The notes below the pieces were generated by a model, which did not search any database, was not told where the DNA came from, and saw only the letters and a program-made list of their open reading frames with translations. Both the position numbers and the translations under genes were made by a program. Shown here in pieces: positions 42,695 to 50,796 of a stretch of 64,000 bases of DNA (position 1 is its first letter; each line of letters starts with the position of its first letter). Source of the DNA: Pseudogulbenkiania sp. MAI-1 (GTDB lineage Bacteria > Pseudomonadota > Gammaproteobacteria > Burkholderiales > Chromobacteriaceae); assembly GCF_000527175.1 (NCBI RefSeq), contig NZ_AZUR01000001.1, forward strand, positions 3,373,001-3,437,000, given 5' to 3'.

Positions 42695-44031
42695 CAGCGG
42701 GATTTGGCGCGGCCGGTGACTGTCAGATCCGACCACTTCATCACGGCGGCCACTTCAGCCGAATTCAGCTCATAGAACTGGCCGCGCTTGAGGCGGGCTG
42801 GCAGGCCGATGTTGCCGAAACGCACGCGGATCAGCCGGCTCACGGTCAGGCCGAAGTGTTCGAACATGCGGCGCACCTCGCGGTTGCGGCCTTCCTTGAT
42901 CACCACGCGATACCAGTGGTTGACGCCTTCGCCGCCCTGCTCGACGATGCGCTGGAAATGCGCCGGGCCGTCTTCCAGCTCGACGCCGCGCGTCATTTCC
43001 TTCATCTGTTCCGGCTCGAGCTGGCCCAGCACGCGCACGGCGTACTCGCGCTCGGCTTCGAAGCTCGGGTGCATCAGACGGTTGGCGAGCTCGCCGCTGG
43101 TGGTGATGATCAAGAGGCCGCTGGTATTGACGTCAAGGCGGCCTACCGCCACCCAGCGGCTGCTCTTGGCCTGCGGCAGACGGTCGAACACGGTGACGCG
43201 GCCTTCCGGGTCATCGCGGGTAACCAGCTCGCCTTCCTGCTTGTGGTAGAGGATCACGCGCGGCAGGCGGTCCGGCCACTTGAGCTTGATCGGATTGCCC
43301 TTGGCGGTGACCCGGTCCTGCGGGCCGACGCGGTCGCCCAGCGTGGCCACCTTGCCGTTGACCTGGATCAGCCCGGCCTCGATCCATTCTTCCATCTCGC
43401 GGCGCGAGCCGACACCGGACGCCGCCAGCGCCTTCTGCAAGCGCACCGGCTCGATCTGGTCGAGGTCGACGCGGGTTTCGCGCAGGCGCTGGGCGCGGTC
43501 GAGGATCTGCTGGTTGGGGTCGCGCACGCGCAGCTTCTTGGCGCGTTCGACCTTGGGCGCACGCTTGTCCTGCTGGCGGAACGCCGGCTGGCGCTGCTCG
43601 TCGTCGCCGTCGCGGAAACGACGGCGCGGCTCACCCTGGCCGCCCTGCCCCATGGCTGGCTGGCGCTCGTCGCGGCCGGTGTTGCGGTCGCGCTGGCCGA
43701 AGCCTTGTTTGCCTTCTTGGCGATCGTCGCGGCCGAAGCCCTGCTGACCGCGCTCGTCGCGCCGGCCGAACGGCGCCTGGCCCGGCGGCGTGCGGTCGCG
43801 TTGGCCGAAGCCGGGTTTGCTGCGTCCCTGACCCTCCCGGGCTTGGGGCGCCTTGGCCGCTGCCGGAGCACCGACCGATTTGATCAGCGAAGAGCCTCCC
43901 GGCTTGCCGCTTCTCGATTGGCCAAAACCACCGCGATCCGGCGCCGGCTGGCGCGGTTGCGAGGTTTCACGGCCTTTGACACGCGCCACCGGCTGGCGGG
44001 CGTGATTACGCTGTCCTTTAGACATCATCAT
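42694..44031 (-). CDS. rluB: 23S rRNA pseudouridine synthase B with long basic N-terminus
   Basis: RluB makes pseudouridine 2605 in 23S rRNA. The catalytic part (about residues 195-445) has an S4 domain (VRLQKALAASGVGSRREMEEWI) and the RsuA-type catalytic motif GRLDVNTSGLLIITT with the nucleophilic aspartate. Residues 1-190 are low-complexity, with repeats of GFGQRDR/GFGRDDR type, a disordered RNA-binding-like tail. The start overlaps the scpB stop. Three ATG codons lie in a row; AGGA touches the first (44031) and is better spaced for the third (44025). The total of 445 residues exceeds E. coli RluB (291) because of the tail. Confidence 0.93.
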   Translation of the reverse strand: MMMSKGQRNHARQPVARVKGRETSQPRQPAPDRGGFGQSRSGKPGGSSLIKSVGAPAAAKAPQAREGQGRSKPGFGQRDRTPPGQAPFGRRDERGQQGFGRDDRQEGKQGFGQRDRNTGRDERQPAMGQGGQGEPRRRFRDGDDEQRQPAFRQQDKRAPKVERAKKLRVRDPNQQILDRAQRLRETRVDLDQIEPVRLQKALAASGVGSRREMEEWIEAGLIQVNGKVATLGDRVGPQDRVTAKGNPIKLKWPDRLPRVILYHKQEGELVTRDDPEGRVTVFDRLPQAKSSRWVAVGRLDVNTSGLLIITTSGELANRLMHPSFEAEREYAVRVLGQLEPEQMKEMTRGVELEDGPAHFQRIVEQGGEGVNHWYRVVIKEGRNREVRRMFEHFGLTVSRLIRVRFGNIGLPARLKRGQFYELNSAEVAAVMKWSDLTVTGRAKSR

Positions 44032-44648
44032 TCCTGTTCAATTACGTTGTCCGCCTCGTCGTCGAGGGGCACCGCGTCGGCTGTGCCGACACAATCAGGC
44101 TGGAGCTCCGGCAACACCAGCGTGCCGAGATCGGCCAGAGGTGGCAGATCCCGCAACGACACCAGTCCCAGATCATCGAGGAACTTGTGCGTGGTGGCGT
44201 AAAGTCCCGGCCGGCCGGGCACGTCCTTATGCCCGATCACCTCCACCCAGCCGCGCTCCAGCAGCGTCTGCATCACGCTGGTGGACACCGAGACGCCGCG
44301 AATGGCCTCGATGTCGCCACGCGTCACCGGCTGGCGGTAGGCCACGATGGCCAGCGTTTCCATCACCGCGCGCGAATAGCGCGGCGGCTTTTCCGGGGTG
44401 AGCCGCGCCAGGTACGGCGTGAACTCGGCCCGGGCGCGGAAGCGCCAACCGGAAGCCAGCTTGACCAGCTCGATCCCGCGTCCCCGCCAGTCCTGCTGGA
44501 TCTCCGCCAGGAGATCGTTGATCAGTGCCGCCTTGACGTCTTCGGTGAACAGCTTTTTCAGTGCCGACACCGAGAGCGCTTCGGCCGACGTCAACAACGC
44601 CGTCTCGAGCACGATCTTCAGGTACTTCAGGTCGGTAATGGTGGACAT
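44028..44648 (-). CDS. scpB: Segregation and condensation protein B
   Basis: ScpB is the winged-helix kite subunit that, with ScpA, completes the SMC condensin. The 206 residues show LKIVLETALLTSAEALSV at the start and the conserved YSRAVMETLAIVAYRQPVTRGDIEAIRGV, cited by its ETLAIVAYRQPVTRGDIE core. The last residues form an acidic tail. The stop overlaps the rluB start as ATGA. A 240-base gap to scpA holds repeat copy B; the scpB ribosome site is weak. Confidence 0.96.
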   Translation of the reverse strand: MSTITDLKYLKIVLETALLTSAEALSVSALKKLFTEDVKAALINDLLAEIQQDWRGRGIELVKLASGWRFRARAEFTPYLARLTPEKPPRYSRAVMETLAIVAYRQPVTRGDIEAIRGVSVSTSVMQTLLERGWVEVIGHKDVPGRPGLYATTHKFLDDLGLVSLRDLPPLADLGTLVLPELQPDCVGTADAVPLDDEADNVIEQE

Positions 44649-44744
44649 GAATCAGTGTAGTCCAGAGGGTAAAACGCGGGAAGGTGCGGATTTTACACGG
44701 TTTTTTGACAAAAAGATAACCGCTATGACAATGCTTTCGGCTAC

Positions 44745-44888
44745 AAGCCCATTCCAGCAGGCGAGCGAGCCAAGGCAGGTTGAGGGCCGCCGGAGCGCAG
44801 GAACCGGAATGTACACGGAGTACATGAGGATTCCGAGCATCGCCGGCACTCAAGATGCAAAGGCGCAGCCGCCTGATGGGATGGGCTT
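44745..44888. repeat. Palindromic repeat, copy B (between scpA and scpB)
   Basis: A 144-bp imperfect palindrome. Terminal 19-mers are AAGCCCATTCCAGCAGGCG (44745-44763) and, reversed, AAGCCCATCCCATCAGGCG (44888-44870), 17 of 19 identical. Inner pairs include TTGAG/CTCAA, GCCG/CGGC and a central TGTAC-ACGGA-GTACA. The right end overlaps the scpA stop codon (TTA, 44888-44890), as copy A does at rluB. Confidence 0.85.
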
Positions 44889-45739
44889 TATACCAGCGCC
44901 AGCCGCACGTAGATCGGCTGGTACGCCGCCTCCTGGCTGACCTTGACCAGCCCTTCCTTGACCAGCTCCAGCACCGCGATGAAGTTGACCACCAGGTGCG
45001 CCACGCCTAGGGCGAGGTCGAACAGCTCCTCGAACGCCACGTACTCTCGCCCTTCTAGGTAGCGCAGGATCCAGGTCATCTGCGCGCGCACCGACAGCTC
45101 ATCCTTCTCCACCTTGTGGTGGCGCGTGTTCCGCGCGCGCGACAGGATGGCGAGCCAGGCCTGGCGCAGGTCGACCGCGCGCACCTCGGGCAGGCGCTCT
45201 TCGGCCACCTGCTCGATCAGCACCGCGAGCCAGGCGAAGTCGCGGTCGGCCTGCGGCATCTTGTCGAGCTCGAGCGCGGCGAGCTTCATCTGCTCGTACT
45301 CGAGCAGCCTTCGCACCAGCTCGGCGCGCGGATCATCCGGCTCGCCCTCCTCGTCCTTGGGCGGGCGCGGCAACAGCAGCCGCGACTTGATCTCGATCAG
45401 CAGCGCCGCCATCAGCAGGTACTCGGCCGCCAGCTCGAACTGCTCGCGCCGCATGGCGTCGATGTAGGCCATGTACTGCGCGGTGATCGGCGCCATCGGG
45501 ATGTCGAGCACGTTGAGGTTCTGCTTGCGGATCAGGTAGAGCAGCAGATCGAGCGGCCCCTCGAAGCTCTCCAGGATCACTTGGAGCGCGTCGGGCGGGA
45601 TGAACAGGTCCTGCGGCACCTCCAGCACCGGCTGGCCGAAGACGTGGGCGATCGGCACGCCGGATGGCAGGTCGGGCGCGGTGAGCTCGAACGCGGCAGT
45701 AGCGTCAGCGGCGGGCGTGTCGTTCGAGGTGCGGTCCAT
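44888..45739 (-). CDS. scpA: Segregation and condensation protein A
   Basis: ScpA is the kleisin that bridges SMC heads. The 283 residues contain the family start FEGPLDLLLYLIRKQNLNVLDIPM, cited by FEGPLDLLLYLI, the helical AAEYLLMAALLIEIKSRLLLP region and the C-terminal winged helix (VNFIAVLELVKEGLVKVSQ). A 50-residue leader precedes the core. The stop codon is shared with the edge of repeat copy B. It lies 73 bases after trpS. Confidence 0.96.
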   Translation of the reverse strand: MDRTSNDTPAADATAAFELTAPDLPSGVPIAHVFGQPVLEVPQDLFIPPDALQVILESFEGPLDLLLYLIRKQNLNVLDIPMAPITAQYMAYIDAMRREQFELAAEYLLMAALLIEIKSRLLLPRPPKDEEGEPDDPRAELVRRLLEYEQMKLAALELDKMPQADRDFAWLAVLIEQVAEERLPEVRAVDLRQAWLAILSRARNTRHHKVEKDELSVRAQMTWILRYLEGREYVAFEELFDLALGVAHLVVNFIAVLELVKEGLVKVSQEAAYQPIYVRLALV

Positions 45740-45763
45740 GGTTACCTAATGGAAGAAGGCAAA

Positions 45764-45790
45764 AGGGCGAGGAATCCCCGCCCTTGCACT
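45764..45790 (-). terminator. Possible weak terminator or attenuator between trpS and scpA
   Basis: On the minus strand AAGGGCG...CGCCCTT forms a 7-bp stem followed by TTTTGCC. The T run is short, so partial read-through into scpA is likely. Confidence 0.45.
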
Positions 45791-45812
45791 GTGTCAGCCG
45801 AGCAAGTGAGGC

Positions 45813-47018
45813 TTAATAACCCAGCCCCATCGCCTCGCGCACTTCGCGCATGGTGTCCTGGGCGATCTTGCCGGCGCGGGCACAGCCGTCGGCGACGATG
45901 TCCTTCACCAGTTGCGGATTGTCGAGGTACTGCTGCGCGCGCTCGAACATCGGCTGCTGCTCCTTCAGTACGCCCTCGATCACCGGCTGCTTGCAGTCCA
46001 GACAGCCGATGCCGGCGCTGGTACAGCCGGCCTGCACCCACTCGCGGGTGGCGCTGTCGGTGTAGACCTGGTGCAGCTGCCACACCGGGCACTTGGCCGG
46101 ATCGCCCGGGTCGGTGCGGCGCACGCGCGCCGGGTCGGTCGGCATGGCGCGGATCTTCTTGGTCACCGCGGCCGGCTCTTCGCGCATGGTGATGGTGTTG
46201 CCGTAGGACTTGGACATCTTCTGGCCGTCCAGGCCCGGCATCTTGGAAGCGGCGGTCAGCAGCGCTTCCGCTTCCGGCAGGATGATCTTGCCCTTGTTCT
46301 CGAGGTAACCCAGCAGGCGCTCGCCGTCGACCGCGCCGAGGTTCTGGCTGGCGGCGAGCAGCTCGCGCGCCTTCAGGAGCGCTTCGCCGTCGCCGTCCTG
46401 CAGGTAGCGCACGCGCAGTTGCTCGAATTCCTTGCCTGCCTTGCCCATCTTCTTCACGGCGGCCTTGGCCAGTTCCTCGAAGTTGGGTTCGCGGCCGTAC
46501 AGGTGGTTGAAGCGGCGCGCCACTTCGCGCGTCAGTTCGATGTGCGGCACCTGGTCTTCACCCACCGGCACCCGGCCGGACTTGTAGATCAGGATGTCGG
46601 CCGCCTGCAGCAGCGGATAGCCGAGGAAGCCGTAGGTGGTCAGGTCCTTGTGGCTCAGCTTGTCGATCTGGTCCTTGTAGGTCGGCACGCGCTCGAGCCA
46701 GCCCAGCGGGGTGACCATGGACAGCGCCAGATGCAGTTCGGCGTGCTGCGGCACCTTGGACTGGATGAAGATGGTGGCCTGCTCCGGATCGACGCCGGCG
46801 GCCAGCCAGTCGATCACCATGTCCCAGATGCTCTTCTCGATGATGCCGACTTCGTCGTAGTTGGTGGTCAAGGCGTGCCAGTCGGCTACCATGAACAGGC
46901 ATTCGTGCTCGTTCTGCAGCGTGATCCAGTTCTTGATCACGCCATGGTAGTGGCCGAGGTGCAGCTTGCCGGTGGGGCGCATGCCGGAGAGAACGCGGTC
47001 TGCGAACATGGTCGTCAT
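45813..47018 (-). CDS. trpS: Tryptophanyl-tRNA synthetase
   Basis: TrpS charges tRNA-Trp. It is a class I enzyme of about 400 residues here, longer than E. coli (334), as is usual for the betaproteobacterial form. The HIGH-type motif is GKLHLGHYHG and the KMSKS motif is GQKMSKSYGN. The cysteines CTSAGIGCLDCKQP near the C-terminus are characteristic of this longer form. ATG at 47018 or 47009 could start it; a GGA lies nine bases before the second one. An extension to 47090 has no homology. It is followed by scpA. Confidence 0.95.
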   Translation of the reverse strand: MTTMFADRVLSGMRPTGKLHLGHYHGVIKNWITLQNEHECLFMVADWHALTTNYDEVGIIEKSIWDMVIDWLAAGVDPEQATIFIQSKVPQHAELHLALSMVTPLGWLERVPTYKDQIDKLSHKDLTTYGFLGYPLLQAADILIYKSGRVPVGEDQVPHIELTREVARRFNHLYGREPNFEELAKAAVKKMGKAGKEFEQLRVRYLQDGDGEALLKARELLAASQNLGAVDGERLLGYLENKGKIILPEAEALLTAASKMPGLDGQKMSKSYGNTITMREEPAAVTKKIRAMPTDPARVRRTDPGDPAKCPVWQLHQVYTDSATREWVQAGCTSAGIGCLDCKQPVIEGVLKEQQPMFERAQQYLDNPQLVKDIVADGCARAGKIAQDTMREVREAMGLGY

Positions 47019-47119
47019 TCCAGATATCAGGGTTGGCGGGAGCGCGTCGACGCACCCCCGGAAGGAGTCGGTGCCGGCCACGATCGGCAACGATCGCGGC
47101 CGCTTCGGCGTGATTTTGC

Positions 47120-47329
47120 CAGCAAAGCCGCATTCCAGAAAGCATTAGAAACGAGAAAACGAAGCCCGGCAGGGCGAGTTTCTGCGCAGCTAAGGCGAAG
47201 GCAAGTGAGCGGGGCCGCAGACAGTACAGGTAGTACGGCAAGTGCTCGCTGAGCGAATCTCTGCGAGAGATTCGCACGCCGTCCGCGCAACGCCGCCGAC
47301 AAAGTTATCGTTGCTAAGGCGAACTGGGA
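47120..47329. repeat. Intergenic stretch with palindromes, probable degenerate repeat
   Basis: Most of the 311-base gap between trpS and the M50 protease gene. It holds a perfect hairpin (GCGAATCTCT-GCG-AGAGATTCGC, 47253-47275) and a GTAC-AGGTA-GTAC core near 47224-47236, similar in style to the TGTAC-ACGGA-GTACA core of repeat copy B. Near repeats of GCAAGTGAGC / GCAAGTGCTC are present. No coding frame in it has any homology I recognise. Confidence 0.45.
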
Positions 47330-47968
47330 TTACATAAGCACGCCCAACAGCGAATACATCAGGTTGATGAACGGCCTCAGGATCGGCGACAACAGGCCGG
47401 AGAACACCAACGCCAGCAGTATCCACAGGCCGTAGGGCTCGAGCCGCGAGTATTTCCAGGCCATGCCCGGGGGCAGCAGGCTCTCGACGATGCGCCCGCC
47501 GTCGAGCGGCAGCACCGGCAGCAGGTTGAGCACCATCAGCACGATGTTGATCTGGATGCCGACCTGGCTCATCAACGCCAGCGGCTCGCTGAAGTAGCTG
47601 TCGACGCCGACCGCCAGCTTGAACAGCAGCACCCACATCACCGCCATGCCGAGGTTGGCCAAGGGACCCGCTGCGGCCACCCAACGCGTGCCGACACGCC
47701 GGTTCTTCAACGCGCCGAAGTTGACCGGCACCGGCTTGGCCCAGCCGAACAGCACGCCGCCGATGATCAGCCCCAGCAGCGGCAGCAGCACGGTACCGAT
47801 CGGGTCGATGTGCTTGAGCGGGTTGAGCGTCATGCGCCCCATCATGTAGGCGGTGTTGTCGCCGAAGCGCCGCGCCATGTAGGCGTGCGCCGCTTCGTGC
47901 AGGGTGATGGCCAGCAGCACCGGCAGCGCGTAGATAGCGATTTTCTGGATGAGGTTATAGGAATCCAT
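47330..47968 (-). CDS. Site-2 protease family protein (M50 metalloprotease)
   Basis: A 212-residue integral membrane protein with about five hydrophobic helices. The zinc motif HEAAH (ITLHEAAHAYMARRFGD) and the distal LPVLPLDGGRIV motif with the third ligand aspartate are intact. Members of this short YwhC/Rip-like group are conserved next to trpS in betaproteobacteria, but their substrates are unknown. It lies between yciO and trpS, 94 and 311 bases away. Confidence 0.92.
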   Translation of the reverse strand: MDSYNLIQKIAIYALPVLLAITLHEAAHAYMARRFGDNTAYMMGRMTLNPLKHIDPIGTVLLPLLGLIIGGVLFGWAKPVPVNFGALKNRRVGTRWVAAAGPLANLGMAVMWVLLFKLAVGVDSYFSEPLALMSQVGIQINIVLMVLNLLPVLPLDGGRIVESLLPPGMAWKYSRLEPYGLWILLALVFSGLLSPILRPFINLMYSLLGVLM

Positions 47969-48062
47969 GGTGTGGGAGCGGGGTCCTTCTCGCTAGGGAG
48001 AGATTGATGAGTGAGAGTGTCGGCCAAGCCTTTCGTTCCGGGAAACGGGGCCGGCCGGAGCG

Positions 48063-48683
48063 TCAGAAGCCGAACAGCGCCGGGTCGCCCTTGCCGCGGC
48101 GCACCAGCTCGACGCCGTCGGTCAGGTCGATCACGGTGGTCGGCTCGGTGCCGCACCAGCCGCCGTCGATCACCAGGTCGACCTGGCGCTCCAGCCGCTC
48201 GCGGATCTCGTAGGGGTCGGTGAGCGCCTCGCCGTCGCCCGGCAACGACAGGGTGCAGGACAGGATGGGTTCGCCCAGCTCGGCCAGCAGCGCCAGCGCC
48301 ACCGGGTGCTCGGGCACCCTGAGGCCGATGGTGGCGCGCTTGGGATGCAGCGTACGGCGCGGCACTTCCTTGGTGGCCTGCAGGATGAAGGTGTAACTGC
48401 CCGGCGTGGCGGCCTTGAGCTGGCGGAACTGACTGTTGTCGACGCGGGCGTAGTTGGACAGCTCGGACAGGTCGGCGCAGACCAGCGTCAGATGGTGCTT
48501 GAGGTCGAGCTGGCGGATGTCCAGGATGCGCTCCATCGCCGCCTTGTCGCCCAACAGGCAGCCAAGCGCGTAACAGGAGTCGGTCGGATAAACGATCACC
48601 CCGCCCGCACGCAGGATCTTGGCTGCCTCGCGAATCAGGCGCACTTGCGGGTTGTCGGGGTGGATCACGAAAAACTGGGCCAT
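48063..48683 (-). CDS. yciO: YciO-like Sua5/YrdC-fold protein
   Basis: The 206 residues match E. coli YciO in length. The Sua5/YrdC fold is clear: GGVIVYPTDSCYALGC, RKxx-type RQLDLKHHLTL and SCTLSLPG. True TsaC/Sua5 proteins make threonylcarbamoyl-AMP. YciO lacks full complementing activity in E. coli and its role is unsettled. The ATG at 48683 has GGAAA upstream; a frame up to 48746 overlaps the preceding gene. Twenty-three bases separate it from the PHP gene, the same neighbours as in E. coli (yciV-yciO). Confidence 0.92.
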   Translation of the reverse strand: MAQFFVIHPDNPQVRLIREAAKILRAGGVIVYPTDSCYALGCLLGDKAAMERILDIRQLDLKHHLTLVCADLSELSNYARVDNSQFRQLKAATPGSYTFILQATKEVPRRTLHPKRATIGLRVPEHPVALALLAELGEPILSCTLSLPGDGEALTDPYEIRERLERQVDLVIDGGWCGTEPTTVIDLTDGVELVRRGKGDPALFGF

Positions 48684-48706
48684 GGGGTTTCCGGTTGGGT
48701 TCGGGG

Positions 48707-49561
48707 TCAGGCGAGCACGCGGCCGTTTTCCAGCAGGCGCTCCCACACCGGCCGGCAGATCGGCGGCAAATCGTCGGTGCGGCCGACGTCGCGCCCGCCC
48801 TCGCCGGGGGCGTGAAAGTCACTGCCGGCGCTCGCCAGCAGATCGTAGCGCTGGGCGATCAGGGCGTACTTGTGCAGGTCGTCCAGGCTGTGGCTGCCGC
48901 TGGCGACCTCGATCGCCTCGCCGCCGGCATCCTTGAAGTCGAAGATCAGCCGCTCGGTCAGGGTGCGGCCCATGTCGTAGCGGCCGGGATGGGCGATCAC
49001 CGCGATGCCGCCGGCGCTGCGGATCCAGCCCACGGCGTCGGCGAGGCTCGCCCACTCGTGCGGCACGTAGCCGGGCTTGCCCGGCGTCAGGTACTTGCGG
49101 AACACCGTGCGCACGTCCTTGACGTGGCCGCTGTTGACCAGGTAGCGCGCGACGTGGGTGCGGCCGATCATCTCCAAGTTGTCGCACAGCGCCGAGGCGC
49201 CCTCGAAGGCGCCTTCGATGCCGACCTTGGCCAGCGATTCGGCCATGGCGCGGGCGCGGTTGATGCGGCCGTCGCGGATGCCCTGCAGCCCGGCGCTCAG
49301 GGCCTCGTCGTCGGGGTCGATGCCGAGGCCGACGATGTGCACGGTGTGTTTGCCCCAGCTGACCGAGATTTCCACGCCGTTGAGGAAGCCGATGCCGCAG
49401 GCGTGCGCCGTGGCCGCCGCCTCGGCGAGGCCGGCGGTGCAATCATGGTCGGTCAGCGCCAGCAAGGTGGCGCCGCGTTCGACGCCGCGCCGGATCACCT
49501 CGTCCGGCGACAGCGCGCCGTCGGAGAACAGCGAGTGGAAATGCAGGTCGACGGTTGCCAT
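48707..49561 (-). CDS. rnm: PHP-domain 5'-3' exoribonuclease/phosphatase (RNase AM, YciV)
   Basis: E. coli RNase AM (YciV) trims the 5' ends of rRNAs and hydrolyses nucleoside 3',5'-bisphosphate. This 284-residue homologue has the PHP metal-binding motifs DLHFHSLFSDG, LTDHDCTAGL, GVEIS, GRTHVAR, AHPGRYD and GSDFHAPGE. The ATG at 49561 has GGAG six bases upstream and lies one base after the preceding stop. Confidence 0.92.
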   Translation of the reverse strand: MATVDLHFHSLFSDGALSPDEVIRRGVERGATLLALTDHDCTAGLAEAAATAHACGIGFLNGVEISVSWGKHTVHIVGLGIDPDDEALSAGLQGIRDGRINRARAMAESLAKVGIEGAFEGASALCDNLEMIGRTHVARYLVNSGHVKDVRTVFRKYLTPGKPGYVPHEWASLADAVGWIRSAGGIAVIAHPGRYDMGRTLTERLIFDFKDAGGEAIEVASGSHSLDDLHKYALIAQRYDLLASAGSDFHAPGEGGRDVGRTDDLPPICRPVWERLLENGRVLA

Positions 49562-49562
49562 C

Positions 49563-49760
49563 TCAGGCTCCGTCCTGTGCGGCCGCCGCCTGGCGTGCCG
49601 CTTCGCGAGCCTGCCATTCGGCCAGCTTCTTGCGGTACTCGACCAGCTCGGCGTTGTAGGTGTCCCACACGCAGGGCTCGCAGCCGCTGCCGCAGCACAT
49701 GTCGTCGGTCGGTTCGATCGGCGCCTCCGGCATCGGGTCGAACACGTCGTCGTCAGGCAT
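49563..49760 (-). CDS. Small Cys-rich oxidoreductase-like domain protein
   Basis: A 65-residue protein containing the Oxidored-like motif DMCCGSGCEPCVWDTY followed by a charged helix (RKKLAEWQAREAAR). Four cysteines in CCxxxCxxC suggest metal or disulfide binding; the domain occurs at the ends of some eukaryotic oxidoreductases and as small bacterial proteins of unknown role. GGAGG lies six bases ahead of the ATG, inside the end of the S4 gene, which it overlaps by eight bases. Confidence 0.82.
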   Translation of the reverse strand: MPDDDVFDPMPEAPIEPTDDMCCGSGCEPCVWDTYNAELVEYRKKLAEWQAREAARQAAAAQDGA

Positions 49761-49974
49761 CGGCGGCCTCCACGCGCAGCGTGAAGCCGTCGCCGCTGAC
49801 CAGTTGGCCCGGACGGATCTTGCAGGTCTTGCGCAGCTCGACCTGGCCGTCCACCGACACCAGCCCTTCGGCGATCATGTGCTTGGCCGCGCCGCCGCTG
49901 GGCGCCACGGCACAGGCCTTGAGCAGGTCGCACAGGGCGATGTATTCACCACGCAATTGGAAGGTTTCGTTCAT
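49753..49974 (-). CDS. S4-domain RNA-binding protein (YbcJ-like)
   Basis: A 73-residue single S4 domain (EYIALCDLLKACAVAPSGGAAKHMI; GLVSVDGQVELRKTCKI, shown in pieces). It resembles E. coli YbcJ, thought to bind RNA. It begins the minus-strand cluster leading to greB. The leader contains GAAAAG right before the ATG. Confidence 0.88.
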   Translation of the reverse strand: MNETFQLRGEYIALCDLLKACAVAPSGGAAKHMIAEGLVSVDGQVELRKTCKIRPGQLVSGDGFTLRVEAADA

Positions 49975-49990
49975 CTTTTCACATTCGATT

Positions 49991-50070
49991 GGGACAGGGT
50001 TGTGAGCCAGCTGTGGATAGTTGGCGCAAGCCCTTCATCCGGCAGTCCTTTTTTCGACTGCCTATTTTTT
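49991..50070 (+). repeat. 80-bp repeat, copy 1 (DnaA-box-like motif plus terminator-like hairpin)
   Basis: Begins GGGACAGGGTTGTGAGCC, has TGTGGATAG at 50012-50020 (one mismatch to the DnaA box complement TGTGGATAA), then CGCAAGCCC. It ends in GGCAGTC-loop-GACTGCC-TATTTTTT, shaped like a plus-strand terminator. No plus-strand gene precedes it. Confidence 0.75.
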
Positions 50071-50102
50071 AATCAAGTTTCGGCAACTGTCCACGCCCGC
50101 CC

Positions 50103-50180
50103 GGGACAGTATTGTGGGCGAGCTGTGGATAGTCTCGCCAAGTCCCTGGCCGGCAAGGGCATTTTCATCATCGCTCAAAT
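50103..50180 (+). repeat. 80-bp repeat, copy 2
   Basis: Begins GGGACAGTATTGTGGGCGAG with TGTGGATAG at 50124-50132 and CCAAGTCCC. The tail (CCGGCAAGGGCATTTTC...) is diverged and lacks the clean terminator stem; it runs into the stop codon of the NadR-like gene. Confidence 0.65.
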
Positions 50181-50729
50181 TTTAAGCAATCCGGCCTGCC
50201 GAATCGCCGCCAGCGCCGCCTCCAGCCGGGCTTTCCCCAGCCCGCGAATCGGCACCGGCATCACCCCGGCCGCCTCCAGCGCCGCCAAGTACAAACCGAA
50301 CAGCCAGTCGCGCTGGTCCGGGTGGCTGCGCAGCGGGTCGGGCTGCCACGACAGGTCCGGGCAGGCCAGGAAGGTCAGCGCGTAATCCCGCGGCCGGTTG
50401 AGCGCCACGAGTTCCGGCTCGGTACGGCCGAACGCCACCTCGGCCCAGATCACGCAGGTCAGCGCCGTGCTGTCGCACACCAGCACCTCGGCGTGCTGGG
50501 CCGCCTCCTCCTCGCGTGCCAGCTGGCCGCGGGCGATGGCCAGCACATCGGCCGGCGTCGGGGCGTAAGCGCGCTCGGCGTAGTAGTCGCGGGCGTATTC
50601 GTCCACACACGCCGCCGCCACGCCGCTGGCGACCAGGGTCGCCGTCAGTTCCTGCGCCAGCGTGCTCTTGCCGCAGGATTCCGGCCCGACGATGGCCAGC
50701 CGCAAGGGGGTCGAACGGTATGCCGTCAT
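50175..50729 (-). CDS. NadR/Ttd14-like AAA ATPase or nucleoside kinase
   Basis: The 184-residue protein has a P-loop GPESCGKSTLAQEL, a VDEYARDYY motif and a LACPDLSWQPDPLRSHP segment, all typical of the NadR ribosylnicotinamide-kinase-like ATPase group (AAA_28). NadR's kinase domain phosphorylates nicotinamide riboside. There is no nucleotidyltransferase or repressor domain here, so the substrate is unproven. The ATG at 50729 lies 22 bases downstream of a minus-strand TATAAT (50756-50751), giving a very short leader without a ribosome site; an in-frame TTG at 50744 would be leaderless. It is flanked by the 80-bp repeats. Confidence 0.85.
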   Translation of the reverse strand: MTAYRSTPLRLAIVGPESCGKSTLAQELTATLVASGVAAACVDEYARDYYAERAYAPTPADVLAIARGQLAREEEAAQHAEVLVCDSTALTCVIWAEVAFGRTEPELVALNRPRDYALTFLACPDLSWQPDPLRSHPDQRDWLFGLYLAALEAAGVMPVPIRGLGKARLEAALAAIRQAGLLKI

Positions 50730-50796
50730 GATGAAGCGGGCCAAATGGCCATTATACGGCGGCTTGGGGATTATCCGGAAATTCTCACAAGCAGCG

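Noticed and set aside
44652..44849. A small minus-strand frame inside repeat copy B
   Set aside because: It lies across a palindromic repeat; the translation follows from the repeat sequence.
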